Source of the DNA: an uncultured Bradyrhizobium sp. | GTDB taxonomy: Bacteria; Pseudomonadota; Alphaproteobacteria; Rhizobiales; Xanthobacteraceae | Direction: 5' to 3' | Assembly (NCBI RefSeq): GCF_936943645.1 | Contig: NZ_CAKZJO010000083.1 | Location: 1 to 64,000, forward strand | Length of the DNA: 64,000 nt | In this document: in pieces, positions 10,773 through 19,404 of the stretch | How the letters are laid out: each line of letters opens with the position of its first letter | Numbering within the stretch: the stretch's first letter is position 1 | Notes under the pieces: generated by a model | Database searches by the model: none | The model's input: only the letters and a program-made list of their open reading frames with translations | Told to the model about the DNA's origin: nothing | Translations under genes and position numbers: made by a program

Positions 10773-11462
10773 ATGTCCAAGAAATCCCGAAAGAAATCGT
10801 CCAAGGCGCCCTCCGGCAGTCCGACGTCTAAAAAGAAGGCCCCGAAAACGCGGGCATCCAGTCAAACAAGGTCCGCCAAAACCCAGCGGACAGCGGCCGG
10901 CAAATCAGTTGCGACCATAGCAAAAGCAGGATCACATAAGGCCGCGCCGAAACAGTTAAATTCTTCCAAATTGGCGCCCTCGCCCGCCGGCGCGAAGTCC
11001 GGCCTGGCCGAGGGCGATAAGGCCCCCGCCTTCCGCCTGCCCCGCGACGGCGGCGACGTGGTCACGCTGGGGGACTATGCCGGCCAAAAGCTCGTCCTGT
11101 TCTTCTATCCCCGCGCCGACACGCCCGGCTGCACCCGGGAGGCGATCGACTTCACCCGCCTCGCCGGCGCCTTCTCGGCCGCCGGCACCGCCGTGCTCGG
11201 GATTTCCGCCGATCCGTTAAAGGCCCAGGAGAAGTTCCGCGACAAACACAGTCTCGGTGTCCCCCTGATCTCGGATGAGCAGCATCAGATGCTGGAAGCG
11301 TATGGCGCCTGGGGCGAAAAGTCCATGTACGGCAAGACCTTCCTTGGGATTCTTCGCACCACGATCCTGGTCGGCGCCGACGGTAAAATTGTCAGGATCT
11401 GGCGCAATGTCCGGGTCGACGGTCATGCCGACGCGGTGCTGGAAGCGGCAAGAAGTCTTTAA
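10773..11462 (+). CDS. bcp: Peroxiredoxin (Bcp/PrxQ-type) with Lys/Ser-rich N-terminal extension
   Basis: ATG at 10773 inside ORF 8634-11462; DKAPAFRLPRDGGDVVTLGDYAGQKLVLFFYPRADTPGCTREAIDF Prx active site. Confidence 0.93.
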   Translation: MSKKSRKKSSKAPSGSPTSKKKAPKTRASSQTRSAKTQRTAAGKSVATIAKAGSHKAAPKQLNSSKLAPSPAGAKSGLAEGDKAPAFRLPRDGGDVVTLGDYAGQKLVLFFYPRADTPGCTREAIDFTRLAGAFSAAGTAVLGISADPLKAQEKFRDKHSLGVPLISDEQHQMLEAYGAWGEKSMYGKTFLGILRTTILVGADGKIVRIWRNVRVDGHADAVLEAARSL

Positions 11463-11573
11463 CCAGGCCTTTAAATTCGCGCGTTCCCGTTTCCGGAAAA
11501 TTAACCATGACCGGCCCAGATTGCTGCGGCAATTAGGGCCGTACGGACTCATCCGACCGGCGCGGGAGTGCCG

Positions 11574-12926
11574 ATGTCGAAAAGTTCTGCCCAATATTCG
11601 CAGTACCCCCAACATCATGCTCACGATCACGGCCGGGTCTTCCAGAGGCGTGCTGCCGTTGCGGCACCGGTAGCGATCCCCCTTCCCGCCACCGATGACG
11701 CCTACACCATCGTCCATGCCGGCAAGCAGGTCCGCTTCGGGCCCGTCGTGTTCTGGATCGTTGTCGGAACGGTAGTGCTGCTCGGTCTCTGGTCGGCCGC
11801 GACCGCCACCTATTTTGCGTTCCGTGACGACGTTCTGACCCGGCTGATCGCGCGCCAGGCCGAGATGCAATACGCCTATGAGGATCGCATCGCCGAGCTG
11901 CGCGCCAAGGTCGACCGCACCACGAGCCGCCAGTTGCTCGACCAGGAACAGTTCGACCAGAAGCTCGACCAGATCATGAAGCGCCAGACGGCGCTCGAGT
12001 CCCGGGCGACGGCGCTTGGAGCCATGCCTGACGTGACCGGATCGATTCCGCGTGCGACGCCTCAACGCGGCGATTCGAGCCAGAGCACGCCAAAACCCTC
12101 GCCGATCAGCGACACCGTCATCTTCGTGGCGCCGCCGGACCGTGAGGCGCGGCTCGAATCGCGCGCGCCGATCGTGGCGGCTCCCCAAGCCAATCAATTC
12201 GCCAAGAACCACGGCTTTGACAACGTCCTGGTCCGGCTCACGACCTCGCTCGATCAGGTCGAGCGTCGCCAGATCGCGGCGCTCAGCGCCGTCGAAGAAG
12301 GCATGGATTCGCGCATGCGCCGGATGCGCGGCGTGGTCAGCGATCTCGGCCTCAATCTCGCTAGTCTCGAGGCTGCCGTGCCGCGCAGCGCAATGGGCGG
12401 ACCATTCGTTCCCGTCAAGCTGACCGCCAATGCCGGGCCGTTCGAGAAACAGCTTAATCGCATCAACGTCACCCGTGCCGAGATGGACCGTCTCAACCGC
12501 ACGCTGGCGCTGGTGCCCTATCGCAAGCCCGTCATCGGCGAGGTCGAATTCACCTCCGGCTTCGGCGTGCGCAGCGATCCTTTCCTTGGCCGCCCCGCGA
12601 TGCATACCGGGCTCGACTTTCGCGCCGCCACCGGCGATCCGGTTCGCGTCACCGCCTATGGCAAGGTGGTTTCCGCCGGCTGGTCCGGTGGTTACGGCCG
12701 CATGGTCGAGGTCGATCACGGCAACGGACTTTCGACCCGCTACGGCCATCTCTCCGAGATCAACGTCAAGGTCGGCGAGATCGTGAAGATCGGCCAGGTC
12801 GTTGGTCTGGTTGGCTCGACCGGTCGCTCCACCGGTCCACATCTTCATTACGAAACCCGCATCGAGGGCGAAGCGGTCGATCCGCAGAAATTCCTGCGCG
12901 CCGGCGTGCGCCTCAGCGCGGGCTAA
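11574..12926 (+). CDS. M23 family metallopeptidase (LytM-type)
   Basis: TM, coiled-coil, then SGFGVRSDPFLGRPAMHTGLDFRAATGDPVRVTAYGKV and GRSTGPHLHYE. Confidence 0.94.
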   Translation: MSKSSAQYSQYPQHHAHDHGRVFQRRAAVAAPVAIPLPATDDAYTIVHAGKQVRFGPVVFWIVVGTVVLLGLWSAATATYFAFRDDVLTRLIARQAEMQYAYEDRIAELRAKVDRTTSRQLLDQEQFDQKLDQIMKRQTALESRATALGAMPDVTGSIPRATPQRGDSSQSTPKPSPISDTVIFVAPPDREARLESRAPIVAAPQANQFAKNHGFDNVLVRLTTSLDQVERRQIAALSAVEEGMDSRMRRMRGVVSDLGLNLASLEAAVPRSAMGGPFVPVKLTANAGPFEKQLNRINVTRAEMDRLNRTLALVPYRKPVIGEVEFTSGFGVRSDPFLGRPAMHTGLDFRAATGDPVRVTAYGKVVSAGWSGGYGRMVEVDHGNGLSTRYGHLSEINVKVGEIVKIGQVVGLVGSTGRSTGPHLHYETRIEGEAVDPQKFLRAGVRLSAG

Positions 12927-12960
12927 ATCCCGCGCTCGTCAGTTCCGGCCCGCGCATCGC

Positions 12961-14151
12961 TTAACGCCGGCCACCGCCCATCCCGCCTCCGGGACCACCG
13001 AATCCGCCACCCATTCCACCGCCGGGTCCCATGGGTCCGCCGGGCGATCCCATTCCACCGGGGGCTGACGGACCACCAGGTCCTGTCGGCGCAGAGCCGG
13101 GCATTGCTCCCGACGGCGGCGATCCCGGCGCGGGTGCGCCCGGTGCGCCGGGCTGACCGCCACCCGGATTGGGCGTGCTCCGATTCGGATGCAGGATCGA
13201 ACCACCGGGCGACCGGTTGGGATTGCCGCCGCCGGAAGGAGGCGCTCCGGGTCCTTGACCGATCGCCTGAGCCGTATCCACCTGGAAGCCGCGGGAACGG
13301 TCGAACGCACCGCCCACCACCATGCGCGCTTCGCCGGCCGCGGGTCCAAACCGCGAGCCATCACGGGCCACGAAGCCGGAACCAAGCTGGAGGTTCGCGC
13401 CCGCGCGCTGCACATAAGCCTCGACCGACAGGCGGCTTGCGCCGACCAGATCCGAGAAATCGTCGATCCGGGTGCGCGCCACCTGCATCGCCCCCTGGCT
13501 CGCGCTGCCTTCGATCTGCACGCGCTGGCCGGCCAGTAACGGATCGACCCCATTCAGCTTCAATCCGCCAATTCGCAAGCCGTCTGGCCCACGCTCGACC
13601 AGGCCCGTCACACGCTCGGTGGTCGCGCGTCGCGGTTCGACCAGACTTGCCACGATGACGCCGTCGGTCCGGCGCAGACCGTAGACGGCGACTTGCGAGC
13701 CCGGACGGAGCCTGCTCCCCTTGTCACTCACGACGATCTTCTGGCCGAGCACCGTCATTTCGTTGCCCTTTACCGTCTCGACGGGACCTGCAACTTCGCT
13801 CGCGATCGCGATATTGCGCGTGACGAGGGTGCCGTCGGCCTGACGGACCGCGACCACGCGGGCAAGCTGGCCGATGCGCAGAGCCTTGGGACTCGCCGCC
13901 TCGCCGTCGATCCGCACCGGCACGTCGCTGGCATAGGTGACCCGCTCGCCGTTGACGTAGATGCTGCCGAAGCGCTGGATGACGCCGACGATCCCGGTGC
14001 CGCCGATGCCGTGATCATCACCGCGCGTGATGCCGGTGCCGCCGATGCCCTGATCGGTGCCGCGCTTGACCTGCGCACGGGCGATGGCCGTACCGGCGAG
14101 CCAGAAACCCATCAACAGCAGACGGCGTGAGATCAGCGGCGGCCGGCTCAT
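12961..14151 (-). CDS. DUF5666 domain-containing protein with Gly/Pro-rich collagen-like tail
   Basis: 396 aa; repeated GIGGTGI segments, repeated OB-like DUF5666 modules, C-terminal GGPGGGMGGG tail. Confidence 0.82.
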   Translation of the reverse strand: MSRPPLISRRLLLMGFWLAGTAIARAQVKRGTDQGIGGTGITRGDDHGIGGTGIVGVIQRFGSIYVNGERVTYASDVPVRIDGEAASPKALRIGQLARVVAVRQADGTLVTRNIAIASEVAGPVETVKGNEMTVLGQKIVVSDKGSRLRPGSQVAVYGLRRTDGVIVASLVEPRRATTERVTGLVERGPDGLRIGGLKLNGVDPLLAGQRVQIEGSASQGAMQVARTRIDDFSDLVGASRLSVEAYVQRAGANLQLGSGFVARDGSRFGPAAGEARMVVGGAFDRSRGFQVDTAQAIGQGPGAPPSGGGNPNRSPGGSILHPNRSTPNPGGGQPGAPGAPAPGSPPSGAMPGSAPTGPGGPSAPGGMGSPGGPMGPGGGMGGGFGGPGGGMGGGRR

Positions 14152-15035
14152 GAAGAACCGCCCTCCTTGCCGCTCTCCTTGCCGTTGTCCCTGGAATCGC
14201 CCTCCTCGTCGGCGTCCTCGCTGTAGATGTAGATGCCGAAATTCCAGCGGGCGTCACCACCCTTGTCCTTGGCGAGCGCGCGGTTGGCCTCGCGGTTGGC
14301 GGTTTTCAGCGCGTCCATGGCGAGCTCGCGCGAGCGCGCCTCGAGTTTCCGCGCCAGCTTCGGCGAGATGTTGTTGTAGTGCACCGCGCGCTCGAGGAAG
14401 CGCGGCCCGTCCGAGACGTTCTGCGCGGCGGCCGCGATGTGGTCGTGCAGATTGCGGCCGAGATAGTGCCATTTGCTGTCATCCTCGCCTGACGGGACGA
14501 AGGCGGCCTCGACCAGCTCGATCTCGTCATCCGCGTTGATGGCGACGAGCTTGCGGTCGATCCATTCATCGAGCACCGCGCGCGGGCGCACGTCCTTGGT
14601 GACGGACGCGACCAACTGCTCGAACGACGGCGCATCGTCCTCTGCCGTACGCGGCAGCGGCAGCGGCTCCCCCTTGGCGTCCGTGAATTCGGGCGCGGCC
14701 AGCCAGCGCGCGATCACCGCGCTCGTCAGCGAAACCGCCGCCGGCGCCTCGTGTACCGGAGCCCCGGCGCCACGGAGCCGCGCCACCTCCTTGCGATGGA
14801 TGCCGGTGAGCAGGCTGACGCGACTGTCGGTCTGCTCCTTTCCCTCCAGCGCGAAATCGTGCTCGGCGACATTGACGAACAGCTCGCGCAGCAATTGCGC
14901 CAGCGCCGGAAAGGTCATGCCGCTGCGAATGCAGAGCCGCACCAGGGGGCGCAGCAGCCGCGCCAGCGGCGCGTGCAGCTTCGCGGCGGCATTCGGCTGC
15001 GGAGCCGCTGCTTTGGACCCGGACTTGGCGTTCAT
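14148..15035 (-). CDS. DUF6502 family protein, possible DNA-binding
   Basis: Start MNAKSGSKAAAPQ at 15035; LARLLRPLVRLCIRSGMTFPALAQLLRELFVNVAEHDF...SRVSLLTGIHRKEVARLR; ATGA overlap with the downstream DUF5666 gene. Confidence 0.8.
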   Translation of the reverse strand: MNAKSGSKAAAPQPNAAAKLHAPLARLLRPLVRLCIRSGMTFPALAQLLRELFVNVAEHDFALEGKEQTDSRVSLLTGIHRKEVARLRGAGAPVHEAPAAVSLTSAVIARWLAAPEFTDAKGEPLPLPRTAEDDAPSFEQLVASVTKDVRPRAVLDEWIDRKLVAINADDEIELVEAAFVPSGEDDSKWHYLGRNLHDHIAAAAQNVSDGPRFLERAVHYNNISPKLARKLEARSRELAMDALKTANREANRALAKDKGGDARWNFGIYIYSEDADEEGDSRDNGKESGKEGGSS

Positions 15036-15059
15036 GTCTGAACTGTAGCGATCGTCGGC

Positions 15060-15076
15060 GTGGGACACAATCCCAC
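15060..15076. promoter_or_regulatory. Putative operator 1: GTGGGACACAATCCCAC
   Basis: 17-bp dyad with perfect GTGGGA/TCCCAC arms. Confidence 0.5.
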
Positions 15077-15093
15077 TTTTTCCTGATTTCCAA

Positions 15094-15122
15094 TTGACGT
15101 GGTAAATTTTCCCACATATACG
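15094..15122 (+). promoter_or_regulatory. Putative promoter TTGACG-N17-TATACG
   Basis: -35 15094-15099 and -10 15117-15122 read directly; upstream of the polysaccharide operon. Confidence 0.5.
15099..15115. promoter_or_regulatory. Putative operator 2: GTGGTAAATTTTCCCAC
   Basis: 17-bp dyad, GTGG-N9-CCAC, same architecture as operator 1 and located between -35 and -10. Confidence 0.5.
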
Positions 15123-15159
15123 GATCGCCACTGAGGGGCGCGACGTAAAGGGACACGAC

Positions 15160-15321
15160 ATGGCTGACCATCTGGTCCGCATTTCCAGTTCACCGCGTGC
15201 CGTGCCGGCTCCCGGTTGGGGGCGCGGCGCGATCGAACCGATGCTGCCGGCACTGCTGCGCGGCGTGATCTTCATCTCGGTGCTGGCAGCGCCGTTCGTC
15301 GCGGCACTTCTGGCAGGCTGA
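15160..15321 (+). CDS. Putative 53-aa small membrane protein, first gene of the polysaccharide operon
   Basis: MADHLVRISSSPRAVPAPGWGRGAIEPMLPALLRGVIFISVLAAPFVAALLAG*; aagGGA upstream; ends 7 nt before the next start. Confidence 0.55.
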   Translation: MADHLVRISSSPRAVPAPGWGRGAIEPMLPALLRGVIFISVLAAPFVAALLAG

Positions 15322-15328
15322 CGCCATC

Positions 15329-17269
15329 ATGCATCACACCCAACAGACTTCGCACGACACCCCGCGCCGCCCGTCGGTGCTGCACATCTTCAAGATCTAC
15401 TATCCCGACCTGTTCGGCGGCACGCTCACGGTGATCCGCGACATCTGCGCGAGCTTGAAGGACGCCTTCGCCTCCGCCGTGCTGGTCTGCTCGCAATCGG
15501 CCGAGAAGCGCCAGATCGTCGTCAACGACGTGCCGGTCGAGCGCGTCCGCTCGTTCGGCAATCTGCTGTCGCTGCCGGCCGCCCCGACCTATCCCTGGCG
15601 CCTGTGGCGCAAGATCGCCGAGCATGACCTGCTGGCGCTGCACGCGCCCTTCCCGCTCGCCGACCTCGTTTTCGCGTTCGGCTTCGGGCGCAAGCGGCCG
15701 CTCGTGGTGCACTGGCACGCCGACATCGTCACCCATGCCGGCCTGCGCTGGTTCATCGAACCCTTGATGCGGCGGACGCTGCGGCAGGCCAAGGCGATCA
15801 TCGTCTCGGACCACGTGCTGGTCGACAACACCCCGCTGCTGCGCGAATTCGAGGACAAATGCCACGTCGTTCCGTTCGGCATCGACACCTCCGGCTATGA
15901 CTGGCCGAAGATCGAGGCGCACCACGTCAACGACCGCGGCCGGCTCGTGCTCGCCTGCGGCCGGCTGGTGCCCTACAAGGGGTTCGACGTGCTGATCCGC
16001 GCCGCGGCCGCACATGATTTCGAACTCTGGATCATCGGCGAAGGCGTCGAGCGCCCCCGGCTGGCGCAGCTCATCGAGGAGCTCGGTCTCTCTGAGCGCG
16101 TGCGCCTGCTCGGCTCGGTCAACGATTGCGAGCGCATCAAGCTGATGTGCCTCGCCGACGTCTTCGTGATGCCCTCGCTCACCAATGCCGAGACGTTCGG
16201 CCTCGTTCAGCTGGAGGCCATGGCCGCGGGCCGCCCGGTCGTCAACACGGCACTCGACACCGCCGTGCCGCGCGTTGCCCGCCACGGCCTGGAGGCGATC
16301 ACCGTGCCGCCCGGCGACGCCGGAAAACTGGGCGAGGCCATCGACACCCTGATCCGCGATCCCGAACGCCGCCGCCAGATGGGATTTGCCGCGCGGACGC
16401 GCGCCCTCTCCCGCTATTCGGCCACGGCCTTCAGGCAAGGCATGGAAACCGTCTACCGCGATGCCGTCACCGCGCCCAGCGAGCAGCGAACGATGAATGT
16501 CGAGCCACCGCCGGCGACCGCATGGTTCGACAGCATCCGGATCGCGGCGACGCTGGCCTGGTCGGACATGCGCCACCGCTACGTTCGCTCGCTGCTCGGC
16601 CCGTTCTGGATGTCGCTCCAGATGGCGATCGTGGTTGCGGTGCTGGGTTCGGTGATCGGGCAGATGTCGAACGCCGACGTGCTATCGCGTCTGCCGATGC
16701 TCGCGCTGTCGATGACGGCCTGGACCTTTCTCAACAGCGTGGTGCTCGACGCCACCACGGCACTGCAGAATTCCGCGAGCCTGATCCGCGACCGCGCATT
16801 GCCGCCGGTCATCTTCCTCCTGCAATGCACGTTTCGCCAGGCGCTGTTCGCGCTTCATAACGCCTGCGTGCCGCTGCTGCTGTGGCTGGTCCTGTCGCCG
16901 CACGACTTCTCGCACGGGTTGGCGGCGCTGCCCGGCCTGCTGCTGTTCGTGGTCTGCACCTTCGCCCTCAGCCTCGTTCTCGGCGCGATGGCAACGCGCT
17001 ATCGGGACCTCAAGCCGATCATCGAATCGACCCTGATGCTCGCCTTTCTCGCTTCCCCCGTGATCTGGTCCTCGGACATGATCAGCCATCGCTCGACGGT
17101 GATGCGGCTCAATCCGCTGACGCACCTCTTCGCGGTATGGCGCGAGCCTCTGACCGGCAGCCCGATCGATCCCGTCAGCATCGCCTACGTCCTCGTCGCG
17201 CTGGCGCTGCTGATCGGTGCGAGCCTGCTGACGCTGGTCCATCTGCGCAAAGCGGCGTTCTGGATCTGA
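15329..17269 (+). CDS. Fusion protein: GT4 glycosyltransferase (N-term) + ABC-2/Wzm-type polysaccharide export permease (C-term)
   Basis: 646 aa single ORF; N-term VLHIFKIYYPDLFGGT...LACGRLVPYKGFDVLI...VFVMPSLTNAETFGLVQLEAMAAGRPVV; C-term ATLAWSDMRHRYVRSLLGPFWMSLQMAIVVAVLGSVIGQM...SPVIWSSDM. In-frame ATG at 16493 near the domain border. Confidence 0.9.
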   Translation: MHHTQQTSHDTPRRPSVLHIFKIYYPDLFGGTLTVIRDICASLKDAFASAVLVCSQSAEKRQIVVNDVPVERVRSFGNLLSLPAAPTYPWRLWRKIAEHDLLALHAPFPLADLVFAFGFGRKRPLVVHWHADIVTHAGLRWFIEPLMRRTLRQAKAIIVSDHVLVDNTPLLREFEDKCHVVPFGIDTSGYDWPKIEAHHVNDRGRLVLACGRLVPYKGFDVLIRAAAAHDFELWIIGEGVERPRLAQLIEELGLSERVRLLGSVNDCERIKLMCLADVFVMPSLTNAETFGLVQLEAMAAGRPVVNTALDTAVPRVARHGLEAITVPPGDAGKLGEAIDTLIRDPERRRQMGFAARTRALSRYSATAFRQGMETVYRDAVTAPSEQRTMNVEPPPATAWFDSIRIAATLAWSDMRHRYVRSLLGPFWMSLQMAIVVAVLGSVIGQMSNADVLSRLPMLALSMTAWTFLNSVVLDATTALQNSASLIRDRALPPVIFLLQCTFRQALFALHNACVPLLLWLVLSPHDFSHGLAALPGLLLFVVCTFALSLVLGAMATRYRDLKPIIESTLMLAFLASPVIWSSDMISHRSTVMRLNPLTHLFAVWREPLTGSPIDPVSIAYVLVALALLIGASLLTLVHLRKAAFWI

Positions 17270-17272
17270 TCC

Positions 17273-18013
17273 ATGGTCTCGATAAGTCTGCGCAATGTCT
17301 GTCTCGACTATCCGCTCTACGGCGCCTACGACTATTCGCTGAAACGGCGGCTGCTCGGCCGTCTCATCCGCGAGCCGGCCGAGATGCGGATCATCCGCGC
17401 CGTGGATGACGTCACCATCGAGGCCGAAACCGGCGCCCGAATCGGGCTCGCCGGCCCCAACGGCTCCGGCAAGTCGACCCTGTTGCGGTTAATCGCCGGC
17501 GTCTATCCGCCGAGCAGCGGCGGCATCGCGATCCAGGGCAATGTGGTGCCCCTGCTCGGCCTCAACGCCGGCGTCAATCTCGATTTCGTCGCGGAGGACA
17601 ACATCGCGCTGCTGCTGCGGATCAGCGGCCGCAAACCGACCCGCACGATGATCGACGAGATCTGGGCCTTCACCGAGCTCGAAACCCGGATGCAGCGGCT
17701 TCCCTTGCGGATGTTCTCTTCGGGCATGCTGATGCGGGTGCTGTTTGCCACCGCCACGGCCTTCCCCGCCGACATCCTCCTGCTCGACGAATGGCTCAGC
17801 GTCGTCGACGAGCATTTCGCGGAGAAGGCCGAGGAGCGCCTGCTCAATCTCGTGTCGCAGGCCGCGATCGTGATCATCGCCTCGCACGACCAGCCGCTGC
17901 TACGCCGCATCTGCACCAGCGTCATCAATCTAGATCACGGCCGCATCGCCTCCATCGTCACGGTCGAGCCGCCGGCCACGCACGCCTTCCAGCTTCGCGA
18001 GCAACGCGCATGA
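17273..18013 (+). CDS. Polysaccharide ABC transporter ATPase (Wzt/KpsT-like, no C-terminal carbohydrate-binding domain)
   Basis: 246 aa; Walker A GPNGSGKSTLLRLIAGVYPPSSG, FSSGMLMRVLFATATAF signature, DILLLDEWLSVVDEHF. Confidence 0.93.
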   Translation: MVSISLRNVCLDYPLYGAYDYSLKRRLLGRLIREPAEMRIIRAVDDVTIEAETGARIGLAGPNGSGKSTLLRLIAGVYPPSSGGIAIQGNVVPLLGLNAGVNLDFVAEDNIALLLRISGRKPTRTMIDEIWAFTELETRMQRLPLRMFSSGMLMRVLFATATAFPADILLLDEWLSVVDEHFAEKAEERLLNLVSQAAIVIIASHDQPLLRRICTSVINLDHGRIASIVTVEPPATHAFQLREQRA

Positions 18014-19404
18014 ATCAGAACATCCTCGTCGTCTCCGAGTCGCTCGGACAACCCAATCACAAGCGCGGCATCTTCCACTTCACCCGCGAACTGGTCCGTT
18101 CGCTCGCTTCGGAGGGCCACGAGCTCACGTTGCTGGTGGAGACCTCGAAGCGCTACCGCAAGCTGGTCCGTCGCGAGCGACGTACAAAGCTGTTCGCGGC
18201 GCAGGCGCGCAACATCGAGCTGCTCGCGCTCTATCGCTTCCTCGACGAAATCAACGTGAGCGGACCGGTGACCTTCAGCGGTGCGCGCCGCAAATTCGGC
18301 TGGCTCCGCCAGCGCGCCGGCACGTTGCTGTCGCGCGACGTCATTCTCTGCATCCTTCGCACGATTGGCCTGCGGGGCTTGAACGCGAAGCGGATCGCGA
18401 ACCGGACGGCCGCGCTCGAATACATTCCGCCGGATTTGAACCACCTCGAACTGTTCGGCGAATTCCAGCTCGAGCCGGGATTCTTCAACTATCAGGATTC
18501 CTCGGCCTTCTTCCTGCTGCCGCCGCCGCGGATCGATGCGCGCGACTACGACGTCATCGTCGTGGACACCCCTACGCGGGTGGCGATCACACGCAAGCCC
18601 GGCGCCAAGGTGATCTGCGTCGTGCACGATCTGCTGCCGCTCACCGACCTCAAGCTCAGCGACATCGCCACGCGGCAGTTCCTGGCGCGAATCCGCACCA
18701 GCCTGCGCCAGGCCGACGAGCTCGCCTTCGTTTCAAACTACAGCATGATGCGGTTCAGGGAACTGTTGCCGCAATTTGCCCACCTGCCGGCGCGGGTCGT
18801 GTATCCCCGCACCCGGTTCGACGCCCCGGATGTCCTGCACCTCCCAGCCCCGTCGGGGCGTCCGGGGCGGCCGAGCTTTGTCGTCATCGTCTCGAACGAA
18901 CCGCGCAAGAACGTCGCCACCGTCGTCCGCGCCTTCCGTGGCGTGCCCCAGGCCGACCTCGTCGTGATCGGCTATGCCGGCGAGATCGGCGGAATGCGGA
19001 ATCTGCCGCCGAACGTGCGGTTCGCCGGTTACGTCGACGAGCACGAAAAGGCGGCCCTGATTGCGGAGGCGCACGGCCTGATCATGCCGAGCCTCGCCGA
19101 AGGCTTCGGCGTGCCGATCATCGAGGCGCTGGCTGCGAACACGCCCGTGCTGTGCTCCGACATCGCCGTGTTCCGCGAGGTCGCAGGCGAACTTGCCGAC
19201 TATTTCGACCCGTTCTCCACGGACTCGATCGCCGCCTCCGTCACCCGCGCGCTGACGCGGCAGGAGGAGTGGCGCGGCAGGATCCGGGCGCAGCGCCACG
19301 CGCTCGCGCGACGCTTTGGCTACGAGACCCAGGCCCGCGATTTCCTCGGCGAGCCGGTGCGCGCCGAAAGCCTCGCGACCCCACAGCTCGCATCGTACGG
19401 ATGA
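18010..19404 (+). CDS. GT4-type glycosyltransferase
   Basis: ATGA overlap with upstream gene; SNEPRKNVATVVRAFRGVPQADLVVIGYAG, GLIMPSLAEGFGVPIIEALAANTPVLCSDIAVFREVAGE. Confidence 0.9.
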   Translation: MNQNILVVSESLGQPNHKRGIFHFTRELVRSLASEGHELTLLVETSKRYRKLVRRERRTKLFAAQARNIELLALYRFLDEINVSGPVTFSGARRKFGWLRQRAGTLLSRDVILCILRTIGLRGLNAKRIANRTAALEYIPPDLNHLELFGEFQLEPGFFNYQDSSAFFLLPPPRIDARDYDVIVVDTPTRVAITRKPGAKVICVVHDLLPLTDLKLSDIATRQFLARIRTSLRQADELAFVSNYSMMRFRELLPQFAHLPARVVYPRTRFDAPDVLHLPAPSGRPGRPSFVVIVSNEPRKNVATVVRAFRGVPQADLVVIGYAGEIGGMRNLPPNVRFAGYVDEHEKAALIAEAHGLIMPSLAEGFGVPIIEALAANTPVLCSDIAVFREVAGELADYFDPFSTDSIAASVTRALTRQEEWRGRIRAQRHALARRFGYETQARDFLGEPVRAESLATPQLASYG

